Of a stretch of 52,508 nucleotides of DNA, positions 42,069-49,130 are shown piece by piece (position 1 is the first letter of the stretch; each line of letters opens with the position of its first letter). The DNA comes from Gammaproteobacteria bacterium. GTDB taxonomy: Bacteria; Pseudomonadota; Gammaproteobacteria; Steroidobacterales; Steroidobacteraceae. Both the position numbers and the translations under genes were made by a program. The notes beneath the pieces are model-generated. The model worked only from the letters and a program-made list of their open reading frames with translations, ran no database searches and was not told where the DNA came from. The stretch is from assembly GCA_003137095.1 (NCBI GenBank), contig PLET01000024.1:16686-69193 (forward strand). Reading direction: 5' to 3'.

Positions 42069-43823
42069 TTGGCTACCAACAGACTGACTGGCAATTCTCC
42101 GTTCAACGTCGGCGTTTCAGGCCACCGGGATCTGAATCCCGACGACGCCCGGCTGCTGCGCGGGGTGGTGACCGAATTCCTGAGTCAACTGAAATCCCAG
42201 CTGCCGGACACGGCGGTGCGGATCATCGTCGGCATGGCCGAGGGCGCGGATCTGCTGGTGGCCGGTATCGCCCTCGATCTCGGCCTGCAGGTCGAGGCGG
42301 TGCTGCCCATGGCGCTCGATCAATACAGCCAGGATTTCGACCCGCAGAACCTGGCGCTGCTCAGGAATCTGCTGGCGAGGCCGGGCGTACACCGCACCGA
42401 ACTTTCGCCGGGGCATCCGGCCGAGGCGCACGCGGGCGCCGGCGCGCAGCGTGACGCCCTCTATGAAAATCTCACCCACGCCCTGATCCGCCGCAGCAGC
42501 CTGATGCTCGCGCTGTGGGACGGCAATGCCTCGCGCCTGCGCGGGGGCACCGCCGACACTGTGCTGCGCTATCTCGCGGTGCGGACCGACGGCGCGCACG
42601 AGGACATCGCCATATCCTTTGTTCAGGCCGGCGCCGACATGGACGCGGCCGACCGGCTGGTGTACTGGGTGCCCGTGTCGCGCGTCAGCGCGGCGCCGGC
42701 GGCGCCCGCCGCTGCGCCGTGCTATCTGCGCGGAGTCGGCGACAATGCCTTGGAAATGCAGCGCGAGATGCCGGCGGCAATGCGCCAGCAGCTGTCCGCC
42801 CTCAATCACTACAACCGGGAATACGAGCAACTGCGCGACGCGGGCCGCCTCGGGACGCTGGATTCGATGCTGGCAGCGCTGCCGACCGACACGCCGCTCG
42901 GCGAGGACCTGATGCTCGCGGACATCGACCAGCAATACGGCAAGGCGGACTCCCTGGCGGTTTACTATCAGCGCCGCTCGGATCGTCTGTTCATACTGTT
43001 CGGCATCATGACCTTCATGATGGCCGCCACGCTGCTCGTTTATGAACACATCAGCGAATCCCGGGTGGTGCTGTTCGGCTACATGCTGATCCTGCTGAGC
43101 AGCCTGTCGGTGTATTACGTGCTGCGCGGCCAGCACTGGTTCGCCAAGCATCTGACCTACCGCGCCATCGCCGAAACCATGCGCGCGAAGTTCTTTCTGC
43201 GCCTGGCCGGCATCGATCATCGGGTGGACGCCGCGGAGGTGCTGGGCCTGTGGGGCATCGACCGGTTCCGCGGCTTCAGCTGGATAAGCTATGTGCTCAA
43301 GGGGGTCGAGGTGCCCGACGTGCATGCGGGCGTACCGCACGACATCCATGCGTGGCGCTCACGCTGCGTGGAGCAGACCTGGATCGACAGCCAGTACCGT
43401 TATTTCACCGTCAAGGTCGCCAAGCTCGAGAGAAGCGCCCGCCGCATCAAATACCTGGCAAGAACCGTGTTCGTGGTCATCCTGCTGGTCATGGCGAGCC
43501 TGATCCTGTTCGGGGAGCACATCCCCGAGGACGTCGGCATCGGCATACGATCGCACAGTCTGCTCACTTTCCTGATGGAGATCCTCGCGGTCCTGCTCGG
43601 CGCCTGGAAACTCCACCAGGACAAGATGGCGACCCGCGAGCTGCTGTGGCAATACCGCAATCAGCTGGTTCACTTCACGCGCGCGCGCCGCAAGCTGGCG
43701 TGCATCACCTCGCAACGGCGGCGCAACGACGTGCTGGTGGAACTCGGCAAGGATTCGCTGATGGAGAGCTACCTGTGGACCATTCATCGGTATCATCGTG
43801 AACACGAACCACCCACCAGCTGA
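42069..43823 (+). CDS. SLOG-like sensor with four membrane helices, copy A
   Basis: 584 residues from TTG 42069; an in-frame TGA at 42048 leaves no other start before the domain. N-terminal Rossmann-like domain of LOG/SLOG type: FNVGVSGHRDLNPDD (SGHR 17-20) and RIIVGMAEGADLLVAG (GMAEGAD 55-61), then ALIRRSSLMLALWDG and LVYWVPVSR. Four helices: about 307-328, 334-355, 474-494 and 507-527, followed by a conserved tail KMATRELLWQYRNQL and IHRYHREH. This fits a nucleotide-ligand sensor joined to a SLATT-like pore-forming part (family knowledge; assignment from motifs). A full-length paralogue faces it tail to tail two bases away, and a TIR protein is divergent from it. Confidence 0.8.
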   Translation: MATNRLTGNSPFNVGVSGHRDLNPDDARLLRGVVTEFLSQLKSQLPDTAVRIIVGMAEGADLLVAGIALDLGLQVEAVLPMALDQYSQDFDPQNLALLRNLLARPGVHRTELSPGHPAEAHAGAGAQRDALYENLTHALIRRSSLMLALWDGNASRLRGGTADTVLRYLAVRTDGAHEDIAISFVQAGADMDAADRLVYWVPVSRVSAAPAAPAAAPCYLRGVGDNALEMQREMPAAMRQQLSALNHYNREYEQLRDAGRLGTLDSMLAALPTDTPLGEDLMLADIDQQYGKADSLAVYYQRRSDRLFILFGIMTFMMAATLLVYEHISESRVVLFGYMLILLSSLSVYYVLRGQHWFAKHLTYRAIAETMRAKFFLRLAGIDHRVDAAEVLGLWGIDRFRGFSWISYVLKGVEVPDVHAGVPHDIHAWRSRCVEQTWIDSQYRYFTVKVAKLERSARRIKYLARTVFVVILLVMASLILFGEHIPEDVGIGIRSHSLLTFLMEILAVLLGAWKLHQDKMATRELLWQYRNQLVHFTRARRKLACITSQRRRNDVLVELGKDSLMESYLWTIHRYHREHEPPTS

Positions 43824-43890
43824 GGTCACGGTGCGGTCGGCGGCGAGTGCTCGCGGTGATAGCGGTGGATCGCCCAGAGGTAGATTTCCA
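43760..43890. repeat. Imperfect inverted repeat from the converging paralogous 3' ends
   Basis: The last ~55 bases of the two SLOG-membrane genes encode near-identical C-termini (IHRYHREH) and face each other two bases apart, making an imperfect palindrome at DNA level. It may fold in both transcripts and could act as a bidirectional terminator, but no T-run is present. Confidence 0.5.
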
Positions 43891-45484
43891 TGAGCGAATT
43901 AGATCCCAATTCGACCAGCAGATCCTCGCGCCGCGCACGGCTGGGCTTGCGCTGCAATTGCACCCTCGCCCGCTCGAACTGGCTCAATTGGCTGCGGTAT
44001 TGCCACAGCAGCTCGCGGGTCGCCATTTTGTTGTGGCGCAATTCCCAGACGCCGAGCAGCACGGCGAGAAAGCCGCTGCAGAATTCCACCACGTTTTTCA
44101 CCGGCATACCGATGCGTGCATCGACCCGGCTGAGCGCATCGCCGAAGACGAACATGACCGAGATGTCGACCAGTATGGCCAGGAACATGACTGTCTTCAG
44201 ACGGCTCACCCGCCGGCTCTCCTTCTCCATCTGCGCAACCTTGCGCCCGTAGTACCGGTACTGGTTCTCGACCCACGCCTGTTCCACCAGCCGTGCGCGA
44301 TCCAGATAGATCTCGCCCGTGGGGCGGGCTTCGGCAGCCACCGGTTCGATGGTGTGCAGAACGTAGCTGATCCAGCTGAAGCCGTGAAATTTGTCGATCC
44401 CGGTGAGCGCGATCAGATCCTGGGTCTGCATGCGCCGATCCACCCCGGCGAGCGCCAGGTAGAAACGCACCCGCAGGGTTTCGGCCAGCGCCCGGTAAGA
44501 CAGGTGTTTGCCGAACCAACGTTTGCCCTGGAACAGGTAGTACGCGAGCACGCCGGCGAACAGCAGGATCATGTACACGATCAACAGCAGCCGCGACTCG
44601 GTCACCTTATCGTACAGCAGATAGGCGAATCCCATGGCGAAGGTCATGACGCCGAACAGGCTGAACAGGCGGTCGGAGCGCCACTGCATGTGGCCTGCGA
44701 GCGCGTCGGCCTTGGTGTACTGCTGATCGATGGCGGCCAGCAGCGGCGCATCGCCGCCCGCCGTCTGCGCCGGCAGATCGCGCAGCAGCGATTCGCTGGG
44801 CGTAAGCCTGCCGTCGGCACGAAAGCGCGCGTACTCGCAATTGAATTCGTTCAAGTCGGCGAGACGCCCGAGCAGCGAGGGCGGTATGCCGCCGTGCACG
44901 TCGAGCACGTTGTCCCCCGCGGCGAGCAGATATCCCGGCTGCGCGTGCCCGCAGGGCGCCGCGCCGCTGCGCACGGCGGGCACCCAGTACACCAGCCGCA
45001 CGCCGACATCCAGATCGGGGGAGGCCGCAATCTCGATGGTCCGCACGCTCTCGTTGCGGTCCACCCGAACCCCGAGAAAGCGGAATACCCGATCGGCCGT
45101 GTCGTCGTGCTCGCGCGAGGCGGTTCCGTCCCACAACGCCAGCAGCAGGCTGCTGCGCCGGATCAGCACGTCGGCGGCCGCCGCCGGCGCCACCTCGATG
45201 CACCGCAAGCGCGCATCACTCGTCAGATCCGCGCGCGCGCCTGCGCCGCTCAGCGCATCGACGGAGACGCCGAGCGCCAGCGCGGCGCGTGCTATGCCGA
45301 GCGCCGCATCGCCGCACGGCTCGACCATCAGCCTCAGGTCGGTGTCCGGCAGATGCGCCTTGAGATCGCGCAGAAAATCGGCCGCCGACCCGACCAACCG
45401 GGCGAGTCCGGCGGGATCGATGTCCGGGTGGCTCGACAGCCCGACGATGAACGGCGTATTGTCAGACGCGCGGACGTTGAGCAT
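43826..45484 (-). CDS. SLOG-like membrane protein, copy B with degraded ligand motifs
   Basis: 552 residues, clearly paralogous to the gene at 42069-43823 along the whole length (NTPFIVG, LPDTDLRLMV, LIRRSSLLLALWDGTAS, RLVYWVP, IDQQYTKADAL, FHGFSWISYVL, KMATRELLWQYRSQL, IHRYHREH). The four membrane helices and C-terminal tail are kept. In the sensor domain SGHR becomes SSHP (17-20) and GMAEGAD becomes EPCGDAA (55-61), so nucleotide binding is probably lost; a ~25-residue loop before ALIRRSS is shorter. It may be a pore subunit that pairs with copy A. Its ATG overlaps the stop of the upstream FAD oxidase as TGATG. Confidence 0.8.
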   Translation of the reverse strand: MLNVRASDNTPFIVGLSSHPDIDPAGLARLVGSAADFLRDLKAHLPDTDLRLMVEPCGDAALGIARAALALGVSVDALSGAGARADLTSDARLRCIEVAPAAAADVLIRRSSLLLALWDGTASREHDDTADRVFRFLGVRVDRNESVRTIEIAASPDLDVGVRLVYWVPAVRSGAAPCGHAQPGYLLAAGDNVLDVHGGIPPSLLGRLADLNEFNCEYARFRADGRLTPSESLLRDLPAQTAGGDAPLLAAIDQQYTKADALAGHMQWRSDRLFSLFGVMTFAMGFAYLLYDKVTESRLLLIVYMILLFAGVLAYYLFQGKRWFGKHLSYRALAETLRVRFYLALAGVDRRMQTQDLIALTGIDKFHGFSWISYVLHTIEPVAAEARPTGEIYLDRARLVEQAWVENQYRYYGRKVAQMEKESRRVSRLKTVMFLAILVDISVMFVFGDALSRVDARIGMPVKNVVEFCSGFLAVLLGVWELRHNKMATRELLWQYRSQLSQFERARVQLQRKPSRARREDLLVELGSNSLMEIYLWAIHRYHREHSPPTAP

Positions 45485-46701
45485 CAGGCGGGATGCGGCC
45501 GCACCGCTGAAAATCGCTCCGGCCGGTAAGGCTCCAATATGTCGGCCCTGGAGCCGCGCAGCACCTCATCGCGGGTCAGACGGCCGAGGATGGGCGCCAG
45601 GGTGACGCCGCTGTGCGTGACGGCCACGTGCACGTCGGGCGCATTCGGCAGCACGCCGACCACGGGCATTTCGTCGGTGGGTATCGGCCGAAATCCCAGT
45701 GTCAGACGCTGCAAACCAACGCCGCGCGCGGCCGGCAAATACACGCCGATCTTCGAGAGGATGCGATTGCCGTGCTGCGCGCGCAGCGCCTCGTCGGGAA
45801 ACGGGATGGCTTGCTTCCGGATCGCCTGATGTACGGGCGTATCCGGCGGCTCGGCGGCGTCGGTGCCGACCACCGAGCCGTCCATCATCTGCTTGAACGA
45901 TAATCCGCCCGGCCCGTCGTAGATGGTCGGCGTCAGCGGCGCGAGCGGCAGGCTGTGCGCGAGGATGCCCGGCGCGTGTTTCAGGGCGAGGGCGAAGTCC
46001 GCCATCGCCAGGATTCGCGGCGTGTCGACGCCGGCCGCAACCACCAGCCGATCGACGGCGACCTCGCCGCGGCTGGTGCGCACCGCCGCCAGACGGGCGC
46101 CGCGGAACGTGAGGCCCTGAACTTCGCAGGGAAACTTCAGCGCCGCTCCCGCCGCCGCCGCGTGCGCGAAGAATTGGCGCGTCACGAACACCGGATCCAG
46201 ATGCCCGTCGACGGCGGAGAAGAACGCGGCGCTCATCTCGCCGGGGCTCAAGGCCGGGTTGAGCATCGCCAATTCCGCGGCGTTGAGCGTGCGCACGGCG
46301 TACGGCGTATCGGCCAGTTGTGCGGCGTTCTCCTGCACCGTCCGCGCTTCGGCGGCGGTGGCGCCCCAGTTGACGTAGCCGCCCCAGGTCATCAGCAGGC
46401 CAAGCGGCCGGTCCAGCTCGCGATAAGCCAACAGACTCTCGATGCGCAGCGACCGATAATGCGTGTCCGGGACGAAGGCATTGACCCAGGCAAAAGAATT
46501 CTGTGTCGCGCCCTGCGCCGGCCCGGCCTTCTCGAACAAGGTGACTTTCGCACCGGCCCGCGCCAGATGCAGGGCTATCGAGGCTCCGACGATGCCTCCG
46601 CCGACCACTCCCACGCGCAGCGCTCGCGCACGGGCGAAGGAGCGCGTGGCCCCCCAGGCCGCAACCGCAGCGGCCCCGCCCAATAACTCTCTGCGGCGCA
46701 T
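45484..46701 (-). CDS. FAD-dependent oxidoreductase, DAO family, Tat-type signal
   Basis: 405 residues. The N-terminus MRRRELLGGAAAVAAWG resembles a twin-arginine signal, implying a folded flavoprotein exported to the periplasm. FAD fold LRVGVVGGGIVGASIALHLARAG, VTLFEKAGPAQGAT, later VAAGVDTPRIL and GFRPIPTDEMPVVGVLP with VAVTHSGVTLAPILG at the C-terminal flavin site, the standard glycine/D-amino-acid oxidase pattern. Substrate unknown, likely an amino acid or amine. Its stop overlaps the start of SLOG-membrane copy B, so the two are one transcript; whether this is functional or accidental is open. Confidence 0.87.
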   Translation of the reverse strand: MRRRELLGGAAAVAAWGATRSFARARALRVGVVGGGIVGASIALHLARAGAKVTLFEKAGPAQGATQNSFAWVNAFVPDTHYRSLRIESLLAYRELDRPLGLLMTWGGYVNWGATAAEARTVQENAAQLADTPYAVRTLNAAELAMLNPALSPGEMSAAFFSAVDGHLDPVFVTRQFFAHAAAAGAALKFPCEVQGLTFRGARLAAVRTSRGEVAVDRLVVAAGVDTPRILAMADFALALKHAPGILAHSLPLAPLTPTIYDGPGGLSFKQMMDGSVVGTDAAEPPDTPVHQAIRKQAIPFPDEALRAQHGNRILSKIGVYLPAARGVGLQRLTLGFRPIPTDEMPVVGVLPNAPDVHVAVTHSGVTLAPILGRLTRDEVLRGSRADILEPYRPERFSAVRPHPA

Positions 46702-46731
46702 GGCACGGATCGTACGGCAACCGCACCCGAA

Positions 46732-46763
46732 TTGAAATTGGCGCGGGCGGTCGGCGATATACT
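46732..46763 (+). promoter_or_regulatory. Candidate promoter before the CocE remnant
   Basis: TTGAAA at 46732-46737 and TATACT at 46758-46763, spaced 20 bases (18 if GATATA at 46756 is taken). Spacing is long, so a weak promoter at best. It sits 30 bases downstream of the divergent oxidase start. Confidence 0.3.
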
Positions 46764-46785
46764 GCGGTCAACCGGGAATCGATCG

Positions 46786-47082
46786 ATGATTGACCGACAA
46801 ATGACATACGGCCGCACCCTCGCGACGCTCGGTGTGCTGACCCTGCAGCCGGGTCAGGTGTATCGGCTGCGCATCCGACCCTTCGACACGGCGAACGTCT
46901 TCAAAAAAGGCCACCGCATCCGGCTGGACATCTCCAGCAGCAATTTCCCGCGCTTCGACGTGAACCCGAACACCGGTGAAGCGCTGGGGGCGAATCGCCG
47001 CTGGCAGGCGGTCGACAACACCGTCTACCATGGATCCGAGCAGCCCTCGGCACTGACTCTTTGGCTGCTGCCGGCCCGTTGA
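46786..47082 (+). pseudogene. Remnant of a CocE/NonD-type hydrolase (C-terminal end only)
   Basis: About 98 residues. The translation LQPGQVYRLRIRPFDTANVF, KKGHRIRLDISSSNFPRFD, NPNTG and a final VYHGSEQPSALTL-type end match the extreme C-terminal jelly-roll (PepX_C) domain of CocE/NonD acyl hydrolases, which are normally about 550-700 residues. The alpha/beta-hydrolase part is missing: upstream lies the divergent oxidase gene. A promoter-like motif and two in-frame ATGs precede it, so it might be expressed, but no catalytic residues remain. Most likely a decay product after deletion or rearrangement. Confidence 0.75.
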
Positions 47083-47182
47083 ATCAGCACCCGGACGTCG
47101 CACCCGCGATTACCAACGGATCTTTGCTTATGCGCGAAGGGCATCATGACCGGCCCCGGCGCCCGGGTACACTCGCCCTCAG

Positions 47183-47974
47183 ATGTCGATTCCCCTGCTC
47201 TACGCCCTCTGCGGTTTGCTCGTCGGCGCTCTGGTGGGTCTCACCGGCGTCGGTGGCGGATCCTTGATGACGCCCATCCTGGTGCTTGGCTTCGGACAGC
47301 CGCCCGCCGTGGCCGTGGGCACCGATCTGGTGTTTTCCGCCAGCACGAAACTCGTCGCCACCGCCTCCTTCGGCTTCAGCCGCAGGGTCGATTGGCGCAT
47401 CGTTGCGCGACTGGTGGTCGGGAGCGTTCCGGCAGCCGCCGCGGTGATTCTCTGGTTCTGGCTCGACCATCGACCACCCGGAGTCGTCGATCACCTGATC
47501 TCCCGGTGCCTTGCCGTCATCCTGGCGCTCGCCGCCGTGGCACTGCTATTGCAAAATTCCTTGCGGCGTTGGGGCCTCAAGTTCACGGCCGCCTGGTTCA
47601 CCGGCACCGAGCGCCATAAGGTGCTGCTCACCGTGGCCGCCGGGGCCTTGCTGGGAATGGGCGTTGCAATGACCTCGGTGGGTGCCGGTGCCCTGGGGGT
47701 TGCGGCGCTGGTGGCGCTCTACCCGCTTCGACTGCCGTCGGATCGCCTGGTGGCCACCGACATCGCCCATGCACTGCCGATCACGGCCATGGCAGCGGCG
47801 GGACACGCCCTGCTGGGCCACATCGACCTGCGCGTGCTGGCCTGTTTGCTCGTGGGATCCATCCCGGGCGTCCTGCTCGCCACGCGGGCGACCATACGGT
47901 TTCCGCCGCAGTTCACGCGAACGCTCATGGCCATCATGCTCGTGCTGGTGAGCGAGCGCTTGTTCCTCGCGTAA
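47183..47974 (+). CDS. TSUP (TauE/SafE) family permease
   Basis: 263 residues with about seven to eight membrane helices. Family features: GLLVGALVGLTGVGGGSLMTPIL at the N-terminus and the repeat-related GALLGMGVAMTSVGAGALGV in the second half. TSUP members move sulfite, sulfoacetate or other organosulfur anions, usually outward or with protons. Here it is convergent with cysH (six-base gap), which makes sulfite, so sulfite export or sulfur uptake is a reasonable inference. Weak ribosome-binding site. Confidence 0.9.
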   Translation: MSIPLLYALCGLLVGALVGLTGVGGGSLMTPILVLGFGQPPAVAVGTDLVFSASTKLVATASFGFSRRVDWRIVARLVVGSVPAAAAVILWFWLDHRPPGVVDHLISRCLAVILALAAVALLLQNSLRRWGLKFTAAWFTGTERHKVLLTVAAGALLGMGVAMTSVGAGALGVAALVALYPLRLPSDRLVATDIAHALPITAMAAAGHALLGHIDLRVLACLLVGSIPGVLLATRATIRFPPQFTRTLMAIMLVLVSERLFLA

Positions 47975-47979
47975 TCGCC

Positions 47980-48720
47980 TCACTCTTCGTGCAGGCCGCA
48001 CTCGCGCTTCAAGCCGAAGAATCTCAATTCCTCCATGCTGTCCACCTCGGCCAGCGAGCGCGTGGTGTGCCAGTCGCCGATCGACAGATAGCCCTTTTCC
48101 CACAACGGGTGGTAGGGAAGCGCATGCTGCTTCAAATAGTGACCCACATCGCGGTCGGTCCAATCAAAGAGCGGATGCACCTTGTAGCGCCCGCGCTTGA
48201 ACTCGATCGGCGTAATTTGAGAGCGGGTCTCGGCTTGGACTCTGCGCAGACCCGCGAACCACGTCTGCGCTCCGAGTTCCCGCAGCGCCCTCTCCAGGGG
48301 CTCCTGCTTGTTGATCCGGTTGTATTTCTCGATGCCCTGCAACCCCTGGTCCCAAAGCTTGCCGAAACGGGATTCCTGCCACGCCGGGGACGCATCGGAG
48401 CGAACCACCTTCAGATTGAGATTGAGCCTCCCGGTCAGATCGTCCACAAATCGATAGGTCTCGGGAAACAGGTAGCCGGTATCAATGAAGACCACTGGTA
48501 TCCTCGGGACCACCTGATTGACCAGATGCAGCATGACGGCGGCCTGCGCGCCAAAGCTCGACGTGAGCACATGTTCACCGGGTAGAAGCTCCATCGCCTG
48601 CGCGACCCGTTGTTCGGCCTGGAAGGACACGAACGCGCGATTGATTTTATGAAGGGCGGCGCGGTCTGCAGTCTCGCTGCCGTCCGTCAGCCATCGACTG
48701 AGCGTCGATTTTAGGGACAT
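47980..48720 (-). CDS. cysH: Phosphoadenylyl-sulfate reductase (thioredoxin)
   Basis: 246 residues. It reduces PAPS to sulfite and PAP with thioredoxin in assimilatory sulfate reduction. Seen: [18 protein letters not shown] (PP-loop-like region), [42 protein letters not shown] and the C-terminal active-site motif ECGLH with Cys-241. The Cys-Cys pairs that bind a 4Fe-4S cluster in APS reductases are absent, so PAPS is the likely substrate. Convergent with the TSUP permease. No other cys gene is in the window. Confidence 0.95.
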   Translation of the reverse strand: MSLKSTLSRWLTDGSETADRAALHKINRAFVSFQAEQRVAQAMELLPGEHVLTSSFGAQAAVMLHLVNQVVPRIPVVFIDTGYLFPETYRFVDDLTGRLNLNLKVVRSDASPAWQESRFGKLWDQGLQGIEKYNRINKQEPLERALRELGAQTWFAGLRRVQAETRSQITPIEFKRGRYKVHPLFDWTDRDVGHYLKQHALPYHPLWEKGYLSIGDWHTTRSLAEVDSMEELRFFGLKRECGLHEE

Positions 48721-48785
48721 GATTCACTCTGTTTTAAACCGGCGAGGGCCTCACACCGGCGGCCCGCAACCCATCATATCGCGCG

Positions 48786-49022
48786 GTGCCGCAGCTCCTT
48801 AGGCCCAAGCGCCATGAGCTCATAACCAATGCTTTCAATGGGGCACATCCCCTGGGGCGCCGGTCCTTGTCGCCTTACTATGCGGCGATCATCACCTACT
48901 GGAACCTGGCGCTCGCCTTCGGCATGGTCCTGGTGATAGCCGTGATTTCCGGCTACACGGGGGTGCGCAAGGTCTTCACGATCGAACCACGGCGGCACGA
49001 GGTCTCGTCAGTCATGGATTGA
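48786..49022 (+). CDS. Small putative membrane protein, possibly a remnant
   Basis: 78 codons from GTG, or 51 from TTG 48867. One hydrophobic helix (ITYWNLALAFGMVLVIAVIS) followed by a basic tail (GVRKVFTIEPRRHEV). I do not recognise a family. No good ribosome-binding site. It may be the C-terminal remainder of a larger membrane protein, or not a gene at all. It occupies most of the 410-base gap between cysH and the adhesin gene; I see nothing else there. Confidence 0.3.
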   Translation: MPQLLRPKRHELITNAFNGAHPLGRRSLSPYYAAIITYWNLALAFGMVLVIAVISGYTGVRKVFTIEPRRHEVSSVMD

Positions 49023-49130
49023 GTGTCGTACCGCACAGACCCGGGGGATCCGATGGGCGCACCCTCCTGCGGGTCTCGCTACCGGTGCGCGCTTCGGATT
49101 CGATCGCGCTGCAAAGGATTGCACAGCTGC

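Noticed and set aside
43847..45529. 560-residue plus-strand frame opposite SLOG copy B
   Set aside because: High-GC antisense shadow; the minus frame has recognisable conserved sequence shared with copy A, while this one has none.
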